A stretch of 64,000 nucleotides of DNA from Paraburkholderia sabiae (GTDB lineage Bacteria; Pseudomonadota; Gammaproteobacteria; Burkholderiales; Burkholderiaceae): contig NZ_CP125296.1 in NCBI RefSeq assembly GCF_030412785.1, positions 2,108,001-2,172,000 on the forward strand, read 5' to 3'. Numbering within the stretch: the stretch's first letter is position 1; each line of letters opens with the position of its first letter. This document shows positions 17,256 through 25,189 of the stretch, in pieces. Made by a program: the position numbers and the translations under genes. The notes beneath the pieces are model-generated. The model did no database searches and was not told where the DNA came from. It worked only from the letters and a program-made list of their open reading frames with translations.

Positions 17256-19328
17256 ATGAACACGGTATCGACGGACAGCGGATCGCCCTGGCATGCAGGC
17301 GAAGTCGCATTGCAGGAAAAGGTCGGCGTGGTCGGGAAGATGCAGGAACTCGGCCGCCGCGTGGTGCGCAACTACATGCCCGACCAGCATCGCACGTTCT
17401 TCAGACAGTTGCCGTTCATCGTCGCGGGTGCCGTGGATAACGACGGCGACGTGTGGGCAACGCTGGTCGCGGGTCAGCCAGGTTTCATGCATGCGCCGAC
17501 CGACAAGATTCTGCACGTCGATCTCGCCGCCGATCCGCACGACCCCGCAGCGCAGGGACTCCACGAAGGTGCGGGCATCGGTCTGCTCGGCATCGAACTG
17601 CATACGCGCCGCCGCAATCGCATGAACGGCGTCGTGCGCAACTGGACGGCCCAAGGTTTCGATATCGACGTCGCGCAAAGCTTCGGCAATTGCCCGCAAT
17701 ACATTCAGGCCCGCGATTTCGAGTTCATTCGCGATCCCGCCGTGTTCTCCGACATCGCGCCCAAAACATTCGACAGTCTGAGCGGCCGCGCCCGCGCGAT
17801 GATCGAAGCGGCGGACACGTTCTTCGTCGCGTCATACGTCGGCGATGACGCGCGCCGCCAGGTCGACGTGTCGCATCGCGGCGGCAAGGCCGGCTTCGTG
17901 CGCATCGGCGACGACGGCAGGCTGACCATTCCCGACTTCGCGGGCAACCTGTTCTTCGCGACGCTCGGCAACTTCCTCGTGAATCCGCGCGCAGGGCTCG
18001 TGTTCGCCGACTTCGAAACGGGCGACCTGCTGCAACTGACGGGCGAAGCCACCGTCGATCTCGACTCGCCGGAAATCGCCGCGTTTCAGGGCGCGGAGCG
18101 GCTGTGGCATTTCACGCCGCGACGCATTCTCTATCGCGCGGGCGCGTTGCCGCTGCGCTGGAAGTTTCAGGCGAACGGCTGGTCGCCGAATTCGCTGATG
18201 ACGGGCAGCTGGGACGAAGCGGCGAGCCGCCTGAAGGCCGCCGAACTCGCGAACGCGTGGAGGCCGTTCAAGGTGACGAACGTGGTCGACGAAAGCTCGG
18301 TTATCCGTTCATTCCATCTCGAACCGGCGGACGGCGCGGGGCTCGTCGCGCATGTCGCCGGTCAGCATCTGCCCATTCGCGTGATGCTTCCGGGTCACGA
18401 CAAGCCTGTCATTCGCACCTATACGCTGTCCACTGCGCCCGCCGACGGACTCTATCGGATCAGCGTAAAGCGCGACGGACTCGTGTCGTCGCATCTGCAC
18501 GATACGCTGCGGATCGGCAGCATCGTCGAAGCGCGCGCGCCCGCTGGACAGTTCACGATCGACGCCCACGAGCGCCGTCCCGCCGTGCTGCTCGCGGCCG
18601 GTGTCGGCGTGACGCCGATGCTCGCGATGCTCCGGCACATCGTCTACGAAGGGCTGCGCACGCGGCGTGTGCGTCCGACATGGTTCTTCCATTCGGCGCG
18701 CTCGCTGAAAGAGCGCGCATTCGGCCGCGAGATCGAACAGCTTGCCGCGTCCGCGAAGGGCGCGGTGAAAGTCGTGCGCGCGTTGAGCGATATCGACGGC
18801 GCGCGCGAAGAGAAAGACTTCGACGTGGCGGGCCGGATCGATATCCAGCTGCTGCGCGACACACTGCCCTTCGACGACTACGACTTCTATCTCTGCGGAC
18901 CATCGGCATTCATGCAGTCGATGTACGACGGCTTGCGCGATCTCAACGTCGCGGACAACCGCATTCATGCCGAGGCGTTCGGTCCGTCCGGATTGCAGCG
19001 CAGGAAAGATGCCGCCGCTGCGACAGGCCCCGTGCGCGTCGCGGCCGACAAGCCCGTGCCCGTTGCATTCGTGAAGTCGGGCAAGGAAGCGCGCTGGAGT
19101 CCGGAGAGCGGCTCACTGCTGGAACTTGCGGAAGCGCGCGGACTGAATCCCGAATTCGGTTGCCGCGGCGGCAGTTGCGGCACGTGCCGCACGCGCATCG
19201 TCGAAGGCACCGTCGCTTACGCTGTCGCGCCGGAATTTCAGGTGCCGGACGACGAAGCGCTGATCTGCTGTGCGGTTCCCGCGAATACCGAATCGGGCGG
19301 CGGCGATCGTCTGCTGCTCGATCTGTGA
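17256..19328 (+). CDS. PNPOx-like domain fused to FAD/NAD reductase and [2Fe-2S] ferredoxin
   Basis: A 690-residue cytoplasmic fusion flavoprotein. Residues about 40-330 form a pyridoxamine 5'-phosphate oxidase-like split-barrel, including the DTFFVASYV and DVSHRGGKAGFVRI motifs. Residues about 340-600 are an FNR-type module: RTYTLS for FAD, AAGVGVTPMLAML and DYDFYLCGPSAFMQSM for NAD(P)H. The C-terminus is a plant-type ferredoxin with C636, C641, C644 and a distal Cys at 671/672. Electrons should pass NAD(P)H to FAD to [2Fe-2S], probably then to the split-barrel flavin. The layout parallels flavohaemoglobin-type reductases with the globin replaced. The LysR gene at 19397 follows on the same strand. 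Acceptor substrate unknown. Confidence 0.93.
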   Translation: MNTVSTDSGSPWHAGEVALQEKVGVVGKMQELGRRVVRNYMPDQHRTFFRQLPFIVAGAVDNDGDVWATLVAGQPGFMHAPTDKILHVDLAADPHDPAAQGLHEGAGIGLLGIELHTRRRNRMNGVVRNWTAQGFDIDVAQSFGNCPQYIQARDFEFIRDPAVFSDIAPKTFDSLSGRARAMIEAADTFFVASYVGDDARRQVDVSHRGGKAGFVRIGDDGRLTIPDFAGNLFFATLGNFLVNPRAGLVFADFETGDLLQLTGEATVDLDSPEIAAFQGAERLWHFTPRRILYRAGALPLRWKFQANGWSPNSLMTGSWDEAASRLKAAELANAWRPFKVTNVVDESSVIRSFHLEPADGAGLVAHVAGQHLPIRVMLPGHDKPVIRTYTLSTAPADGLYRISVKRDGLVSSHLHDTLRIGSIVEARAPAGQFTIDAHERRPAVLLAAGVGVTPMLAMLRHIVYEGLRTRRVRPTWFFHSARSLKERAFGREIEQLAASAKGAVKVVRALSDIDGAREEKDFDVAGRIDIQLLRDTLPFDDYDFYLCGPSAFMQSMYDGLRDLNVADNRIHAEAFGPSGLQRRKDAAAATGPVRVAADKPVPVAFVKSGKEARWSPESGSLLELAEARGLNPEFGCRGGSCGTCRTRIVEGTVAYAVAPEFQVPDDEALICCAVPANTESGGGDRLLLDL

Positions 19329-19396
19329 GCGCCGTCGCGCCTGGCACGCTGCGAAACGCTGCTATGCTTTTGGCATCTGCGTTCATCTCTTCAGCC

Positions 19397-20302
19397 ATGG
19401 ACAGGCTTCAGGCAATGACCACTTTCGTGACCGTGGTCGAGACGGAAGGCTTCGCGTCGGCGGCACGCAAGCTCAACGTGTCGCCGTCGGTCATCAGCCG
19501 CGTGATGACGGAACTCGAAGAACATCTTGGCGTGCGTCTGTTGACGCGCACCACGCGCGTCGTGCGGATGACGGATGCAGGTGCATCGTTCTTCGAAGAT
19601 TGCCGGCGCATCCTCGCCGAGGTCGACGCCGCCGAGCTTTCCGCCGCCGGCGCCAACGCGACGCCGCGCGGCCAGCTGACGGTGACGGCGCCCGTCCTGT
19701 TCGGCAAGATGTACATCACGCCCATCGCGCAGGACTATCTGACGCGCTATCCCGCCGTCAGCCTCAATTGCTGGTTCATGGACCGCATCGTGAATCTCGT
19801 CGATGAAGGCGCGGACGTGGCGATCCGCATCGGCGAGTTACCGAGTTCTTCGTTGCAGGCGATCGCCGTGGGTAATGTGCGACGCGTGCTGTGCGCGTCG
19901 CCGGCTTATCTGCAGGCGCATGGCGTTCCGCAGCATCCCGACGATCTCGCGTCGCACGTCGCGATTCAGGCGACGGGCCTCACGCCCGCGCCGGAATGGC
20001 GCTTTCAGGTGGACGGCAAGCCGCTGACCGTGCCGATCCAGCCGCGCCTCGTGACCACCACGAACGACTCGGCGATCTCGGCGGCGCTGGCGGGACTCGG
20101 CATCTTGCGCGTGCTGTCGTATCAGATCGCGCAGGAACTGGCGAACGGCACGTTGCGCGTCGTGCTCGCCGATTACGAACTCGCGACGCTGCCCGTTCAT
20201 GTCGTGCATCGCGAGGGCAAGCACGCGAATCAGAAAGTTCGCGCGTTCCTCGATCTCGCCATCGAAACGCTCCGGGCCAAGGCTTCGCTCTGGCGCGGGT
20301 AG
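19397..20302 (+). CDS. LysR family transcriptional regulator
   Basis: A 301-residue LysR protein. The HTH (1-60) reads MDRLQAMTTFVTVVETEGFA, then a VSPSVISRVMTELEEHLGVRLL recognition region; the effector domain (about 90-295) is of the CrgA-like group with the INLVDEGADVAIRIGEL type segment. ATG 19397 gives the standard start. It lies 68 bp after the PNPOx-reductase fusion gene on the same strand, which is unusual for LysR (normally divergent), so it may be cotranscribed with, and autoregulate, the GST-fusion genes. It is convergent with the hybrid kinase gene, 6 bp away. Confidence 0.92.
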   Translation: MDRLQAMTTFVTVVETEGFASAARKLNVSPSVISRVMTELEEHLGVRLLTRTTRVVRMTDAGASFFEDCRRILAEVDAAELSAAGANATPRGQLTVTAPVLFGKMYITPIAQDYLTRYPAVSLNCWFMDRIVNLVDEGADVAIRIGELPSSSLQAIAVGNVRRVLCASPAYLQAHGVPQHPDDLASHVAIQATGLTPAPEWRFQVDGKPLTVPIQPRLVTTTNDSAISAALAGLGILRVLSYQIAQELANGTLRVVLADYELATLPVHVVHREGKHANQKVRAFLDLAIETLRAKASLWRG

Positions 20303-20308
20303 GTGGCG

Positions 20309-22081
20309 TTATGCGTCGGCGCTTGCGGCGTCCGCGTCGAAGCGGCGTCCGTCCGCCAGCACATCCGTCAGTTGAACGAGGTTGACGGGCTTGGTCAGAT
20401 GCTGATCGAAACCCGCGCTGTCGCTGCGCGCGCGGTCTTCCGGCTGGCTCCATCCTGTCAGGGCGATCAGCCGCAGGTTGGTGGAGCCACCGCGCGTGCG
20501 GATCTGCTGCGCGAACTGATAGCCATCCATGCCCGGCATGCCGAGGTCGATGAATGCGATAGTCGGCGCGAAACCATCGAGCGCTTCGAGCGCCTGCGCG
20601 CCGTCGTAGAACACCACGCTCTCGCATCCGAGGACACGCAGCAGTTCGGCGAGGCTGTCCGCGGCATCGCGGTTGTCGTCGACGACGAGCACGCGCTGGC
20701 TGTCGAATTTCGCGAGTTCCTGGACGGGCGCCACGGGTTCGGACGCATCGCTCGCTTCGTCGACGGGTAGCGAAACGGAGAAACAGCTGCCCTTGTTCCG
20801 GCCGTCGCTGGCTGCGGAGATCGTCCCGCCGTGCAACTCGACCAGCTTCTTCGCCAGCGCGAGTCCGATGCCGAGGCCGTCGCCTTGCGTCTGCGGCTGC
20901 AAGCGGCCGAAGAGCGTGAACAGCAGCGACTGTTCTTCTGCCGTGAAGCCGATCCCGCTGTCCTTGACGCGCACGGTCGCGCGATCGTTTTGCAGCGTGA
21001 CGGAGACGTGGATGTCGCCGCCCGGCGGCGTATATTTCGCGGCGTTGTTGATCAGGTTCGAGAAGACCTGCGCGAGCCGCACTTCGTCGCCATTTATGCG
21101 GACGGGACCGGGCGCGACGTCGACGGTCAACGTGTGGCCGGCTTTCTCGACGGCCGAACGGCTCAGTTCGACGGCAGCCTGCAAGACAGCCGACAGATCC
21201 GTGTGCCGCCGATGCAACTGGATCGCGCCGTTGTTGATCCGCGCCACTTCCATCAGGTCGTCCACCAGCCGGACCATGTGATCGAGCTGACGATCGAGCA
21301 TTTCGAACACCCGCGTCGCGCCCGGCGGCGTCTGGTTCAGACGCAGGATCTGCAAGCCGTTGCGAATGGGCGCGAGGGGGTTGCGCAACTCGTGCGCGAG
21401 CGTCGCGAGAAACTGGTCTTTCATGCGATCCATGTGCTGCAGCCGCGCCTCGCTTTCCCGCAGCAGCGCTTCGGCCCGCGTGCGCTCGATCAGGCTCGCG
21501 GCTTCGCGTGCAAGGATGTCGAGCAAACGGAGTTGCCTTGCGTTCGGCTCGTATGCGTGCGCCCAATGCGTGGACAGCATGCCGATCAGCGCGCCGTCGC
21601 GCGAGTGCAGCGGCGTGGTCTGCATCGCGCGGATGCCCGTCTCGTGGTACACCTCGAGATCGATGGTATCGGCGAAATCCGGACAGGTATCCACATCCGG
21701 GACGATCACGCGCTGGCCCGTTGCCAGTGCGAATCCGCAGCTCGTCGTCGAGTCGACGTCGACGTTGCGCCAGTGTTCCGCCGCCGCCAGCGTGAAGCCG
21801 CAATGGGCGATCAGGTCGAGTTTCTGCTGACCGGCTGCGTCGGTGGAAATCATCTGCAAACTGGCGAAGTCGGAATGCAGGAGCTGCATGGCGGCCTTCA
21901 CGATCCGGCCGTAGAGCGCCGACGGCTCGTGTTCGACCAGCATGTGCAGCGAAAGATCGTGCAAGGCCCGGCTGTCGGCGAGATCTTCATTCAACAGCGC
22001 AATCAGGCTGGCGGGACTCGCAGCATCTCCGGCTGCGTCGAGAGGCTGATTGACTAACGGCTTTGCGTCACGGTTGCTCAT
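20309..22081 (-). CDS. Hybrid sensor histidine kinase/response regulator with GAF domain
   Basis: A 590-residue soluble hybrid kinase. A GAF sensor domain spans about 40-200; the HisKA helix carries phosphoacceptor H230 in LATLAHELRNPLAP; HATPase_c runs about 335-440 with the NLINNAAKY N box, DSGIG and GLGIGLALA; a receiver domain (463-580) has phosphoacceptor D512, acidic pocket D468/D469 and K564. No transmembrane segment and no output domain are present, so it probably relays phosphate to an unlinked HPt or regulator, or acts as a stand-alone switch. ATG 22081 was preferred over 22111. No partner gene lies beside it. Confidence 0.94.
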   Translation of the reverse strand: MSNRDAKPLVNQPLDAAGDAASPASLIALLNEDLADSRALHDLSLHMLVEHEPSALYGRIVKAAMQLLHSDFASLQMISTDAAGQQKLDLIAHCGFTLAAAEHWRNVDVDSTTSCGFALATGQRVIVPDVDTCPDFADTIDLEVYHETGIRAMQTTPLHSRDGALIGMLSTHWAHAYEPNARQLRLLDILAREAASLIERTRAEALLRESEARLQHMDRMKDQFLATLAHELRNPLAPIRNGLQILRLNQTPPGATRVFEMLDRQLDHMVRLVDDLMEVARINNGAIQLHRRHTDLSAVLQAAVELSRSAVEKAGHTLTVDVAPGPVRINGDEVRLAQVFSNLINNAAKYTPPGGDIHVSVTLQNDRATVRVKDSGIGFTAEEQSLLFTLFGRLQPQTQGDGLGIGLALAKKLVELHGGTISAASDGRNKGSCFSVSLPVDEASDASEPVAPVQELAKFDSQRVLVVDDNRDAADSLAELLRVLGCESVVFYDGAQALEALDGFAPTIAFIDLGMPGMDGYQFAQQIRTRGGSTNLRLIALTGWSQPEDRARSDSAGFDQHLTKPVNLVQLTDVLADGRRFDADAASADA

Positions 22082-22257
22082 ATCGTTCCGTCGCTTTCTG
22101 GATCTTTGCAATGGCGGCGGACATATTCTAGCGCGGCTGCGCGGTCGATCGAAATGGGTGCGCGCGCATCCATCGACGAACCGGGCATGCCGGTCGCCGA
22201 AGCTGAGAATGACAATCGAAATCGAAAGGTCGCGAAAGGCGACCCCGGTGCATGCGC

Positions 22258-23100
22258 CTAGAAGCGGTAGTTCACGGATGCGAGCGTGTTCAGTTCGGTC
22301 CTGCGCTCGGTGATGGGGCTGGCGGCCGCATAGTGCTGCAAACGCCCGAGCGTCACCGCGACGGAGCCGACCCAGTGTTTAGAAAAGTCGTAGCTCACGT
22401 AGCCGTTCAGATGCACGTCGCGGATGCCCGCGCCCGTGTTGTACGCGGGCAGGCCCGAGGCCGCGCTTTGCTGGGCCGACACGCCGAAGAACGTGCGCGT
22501 GTACAGCGCGTCTGCCCAGGTGAAGCCGGGGCCGAAGGAGAACAGCCAGCCGCCCGTCGGCAGCGACGCGTAGAGATCGCTGACGACCGTCTTGCCCTGG
22601 CCGTGCCCGGCGATATCCTGGTACATCGCGACCGAGCCGGTGAACGCCCAGACCGTGTAGTCGGCGAACAGCTTGAGCTTCGGGCCACCGTCGACATTGC
22701 CCAGCCCATGCAGATGCGGATCGTCCTTCTCGTGGCGCGATTGAAAGTCGAAGCTGAGCGCCGCGCCGACGTGGTAGTTCTCGCTGCGGATCACGTTCAG
22801 GCCCAGCACATCGGGGCCTTGCGAGAAGACGCGGTCGTCGTAAGAGATGTCGAGCGCAGGGTAAGGAAACGCGCGCAGTTCGCGCGAGCCCGGATACAGC
22901 GGCGTAATCACGACGCCCGGTCCGAACGCGATCTTCCACTTGCTGGCGGGTTTCACCGGTGCGCTGCTATCGGGCAGATCGGGCGAAGACGACGCCTCGG
23001 GCATGTCGCCCGCCAGTGCGCCGACGGGATGAATGGCCAGCGAGAACGCCGCCGCCGCGCACACGCGCCTTACCGCGTTGAAAGTAACCGGCATCGTCAT
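22258..23100 (-). CDS. MipA/OmpV family outer-membrane protein
   Basis: A 280-residue outer-membrane beta-barrel of the MipA/OmpV family. A signal peptide occupies about 1-31 (ending near GALAGDMP). The mature part shows alternating beta-strand patterns and family features such as WKIAFGPGVVITPLYPGSRE, and it ends in aromatic Phe (ASVNYRF), the BAM recognition end. Its ATG overlaps the stop of the upstream hydrolase gene as TGATG, so translation is coupled. Family members act as porin-like channels or murein-hydrolase scaffolds, and some are linked to antimicrobial peptide or metal responses. Confidence 0.92.
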   Translation of the reverse strand: MTMPVTFNAVRRVCAAAAFSLAIHPVGALAGDMPEASSSPDLPDSSAPVKPASKWKIAFGPGVVITPLYPGSRELRAFPYPALDISYDDRVFSQGPDVLGLNVIRSENYHVGAALSFDFQSRHEKDDPHLHGLGNVDGGPKLKLFADYTVWAFTGSVAMYQDIAGHGQGKTVVSDLYASLPTGGWLFSFGPGFTWADALYTRTFFGVSAQQSAASGLPAYNTGAGIRDVHLNGYVSYDFSKHWVGSVAVTLGRLQHYAAASPITERRTELNTLASVNYRF

Positions 23101-23990
23101 CAGGCGCGTCCTTTACCCATTGCTGCAAGCTGCCGAAGCCGCCGCGCGAGCGCCTTCGATACGACGGGCTTGCCGCCCGCGTCGCCCGTTCGGCTCGTGA
23201 GTTCGCTTTCGCGCAGAAAGAGCGCCGTTTCGCGCGCAACGATTTCGCGCTCGTTGTCGGATGTGATCATGTGATAGGAATCGTCGAGCCAGATCGTGCG
23301 CAGGAACGTCGAACCGATCGACGAAGCGATATAACGCGGATTGCGCGGGCTCGACGTTTCGTCGTCGATCGCGTGAACGATCAGGCAATCGTTGCGGATG
23401 CCGCGCACCTGCGAACGCACGCATGCCGCGAGACGGCTCGCTTCGTGCAGGGCGGGCAGCGAGATCGTCGACGGACCGACTTCGCTGAAGTCGTCGCGCT
23501 CCATCGCTCGGGCGATCTTGGCGCGCAGTGCGTCGTTGCGCAGTCCATAAGGCGCCGACTCGCGATACCGATAGCGCGAACGCAACGGCGAGTAGTACGC
23601 CCAGTTCAGCAGGAAGCGATACCACGGAATCGCCCAGCCATCGTAGGCGAGCGTCAGCGACAGCAGCGCGACGGCCTGCGCCTGCGGCCGGCGATGCACG
23701 AGCGCGAGGGCGAGCGCTGCGCCTATCGACAGCCCGCAGATCGACACCCGCTCGTAGCGCGCGGCCAGTGCGTCGAATTCGCGCGTCGCCGCGTCGAGCC
23801 ATTGCTCCATCGCCTGTTCCTGCGAGCCGGCCGTATAGCCTTCGAGCACGGGCACACAGGTGGTGAAGCCTTCGTCATTCAGAAAGCGTGCGAGATAGCG
23901 CAATTCCAGCGGCGAGCTGGAAAGGCCATGCAGCATCAGCACGGCGTGGCCGTCGCCTTCATTGAGGATCGTCTGGACGGAGGTTTTCAT
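23100..23990 (-). CDS. Alpha/beta hydrolase, carboxylesterase-like
   Basis: A 296-residue serine hydrolase. LMLHGLSSSPLELRYLAR supplies the oxyanion region, G-L-S88-I-G is the nucleophile elbow, HAIDDETSSP the acid loop and DDSYHMITSD the catalytic histidine loop; the latter two match the carboxylesterase/thermophilic esterase Est30-like group. No signal peptide is present, so it is cytoplasmic. ATG 23990 was chosen because upstream in-frame sequence is arginine-rich and overlaps the DUF4118 gene. It is the middle gene of a tight three-gene operon (5 bp after DUF4118, TGATG overlap with MipA). Confidence 0.9.
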   Translation of the reverse strand: MKTSVQTILNEGDGHAVLMLHGLSSSPLELRYLARFLNDEGFTTCVPVLEGYTAGSQEQAMEQWLDAATREFDALAARYERVSICGLSIGAALALALVHRRPQAQAVALLSLTLAYDGWAIPWYRFLLNWAYYSPLRSRYRYRESAPYGLRNDALRAKIARAMERDDFSEVGPSTISLPALHEASRLAACVRSQVRGIRNDCLIVHAIDDETSSPRNPRYIASSIGSTFLRTIWLDDSYHMITSDNEREIVARETALFLRESELTSRTGDAGGKPVVSKALARRLRQLAAMGKGRA

Positions 23991-23995
23991 CTGGA

Positions 23996-24841
23996 TCAGT
24001 CGCCGATGCGCAGCACGAGGAAATCGCCGGCGTGCGTCGTGAAGCGCTCGCACACGCAGTCGACGAGCTGCGTCGCGCTGTCGTCCGTTGCACTGTTCGC
24101 GCCCGCGGCTGTTGTGTGCGCGCTCGCGGCCGACCTGCGAAGCCGCACGCGATGCCGCCCCGGCCACAATGCATTCGAAAGGCGGCGTGCATCTTCGGGT
24201 TCGACGTCGTCGAAACGCGGACCGGGTGCGATCTCGGCAGGCGGAAGCGCGACGGCATGCGTGGCGCTTGAAGAGCCCGTCGCCGAGCCTGCGGCATCGT
24301 CGTTTCCGGCCCACGCGGGCGTACGCTCCAGTGCCTGAATCAGCACGAACGAATTGCTGTGTTGGGACAGATGACGCAGCAGCCGATGGGTTTCATCGAC
24401 GGCGCGGCGCGCCAGCATCCGGTCGTTGTCGTGGCGCAGCAGCATCTCGTAGCGCGACTGCGCAACCGACGTGATCAGTTCGGCGCGAAACTGCGCGCGC
24501 CGCAACCGTTCGACCAGCGTAATGACGACGAGCGCGACGAGCGGATACGAGATGACGAACAGCACATCCGAGCGATTGATGACGCTCACGACGGCGTAAG
24601 GCGGCACGAACAGGTAATCGGCGATGCAGAGGCCCGCGAGCATTACCGTCAGCGCGGGTGCAAGGCCAAAGTAATATTCGATCAGGACTGCCGCAATGGC
24701 GAATGCAGTACCCGGCATCACGGGACCGAGCAGCGGGTGCAAAAGAATTCGCACGAAACTCGCTATGCATAGCGCGGCAATCGCGGCGATCCATCGCCGA
24801 GGCCCTCGGGGCGCCCAGCGTCGGGCATTTTGGACTTGCAT
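23996..24841 (-). CDS. DUF4118 membrane protein (KdpD-type transmembrane domain, no kinase)
   Basis: A 281-residue inner-membrane protein. Residues about 18-115 hold four hydrophobic segments matching the DUF4118 domain found in the middle of the KdpD sensor kinase (e.g. PGTAFAIAAVLIEYYFGLAP and FVPPYAVVSVINRSDVLFVI). A helical stretch follows (118-165) resembling a signalling linker, then a low-complexity region and a C-terminal unit ending GDFLVLRIGD. No H box or ATPase domain is visible, so it is not itself a kinase. It leads an operon with an esterase-like hydrolase and an outer-membrane MipA homologue, suggesting a membrane sensing or envelope role. Function unknown. Confidence 0.82.
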   Translation of the reverse strand: MQVQNARRWAPRGPRRWIAAIAALCIASFVRILLHPLLGPVMPGTAFAIAAVLIEYYFGLAPALTVMLAGLCIADYLFVPPYAVVSVINRSDVLFVISYPLVALVVITLVERLRRAQFRAELITSVAQSRYEMLLRHDNDRMLARRAVDETHRLLRHLSQHSNSFVLIQALERTPAWAGNDDAAGSATGSSSATHAVALPPAEIAPGPRFDDVEPEDARRLSNALWPGRHRVRLRRSAASAHTTAAGANSATDDSATQLVDCVCERFTTHAGDFLVLRIGD

Positions 24842-25189
24842 GAGACTTTACGTTGCCGGACGGCCGGCCGTTTTCAACTGTGCCCATTAGGGCCAGGGTG
24901 ACGAATGGTGCGCGAGTATCGGGCGCAAGAGGTCCGAACGATAGCACATGTAACACGCTGTAATACTTGGACTTTTCCGTTTATCGGCATGAAAGCTACG
25001 CGCGGCCTGCATTTTATGCGCGCTAACGTTTGCGGGATTGAAGGGGCGTGAACGATCATTAAAAGGACCGGGCTTCGATTGCACAGCGGCCGGGCTCGTA
25101 CGTTGCTACTGCCTTGATGGTTTGAGCATCTTGAACAAGGCGTCGCGCGATAACGCTCGCAGTGAAGCGGGAAACAGGAGGCTTACAGC
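24842..25189. other. Intergenic region upstream of gcd and the DUF4118 operon
   Basis: About 350 bp between divergent transcription units. It is more AT-rich than its surroundings around 24940-25060. I see no gene, tRNA or strong hairpin. Promoters for both directions must lie here but no clear hexamer pair was found. Confidence 0.5.

Noticed and set aside
18104..19396. Upstream extension of the LysR gene at 19397 through the reductase fusion gene
   Set aside because: The extra sequence is an arginine-rich alternative frame of the PNPOx-reductase gene.
19980..21803. A 607-codon minus-strand frame overlapping LysR and the hybrid kinase
   Set aside because: Arginine-rich shadow of the kinase gene in another frame of the same strand; the kinase frame has all the motifs.
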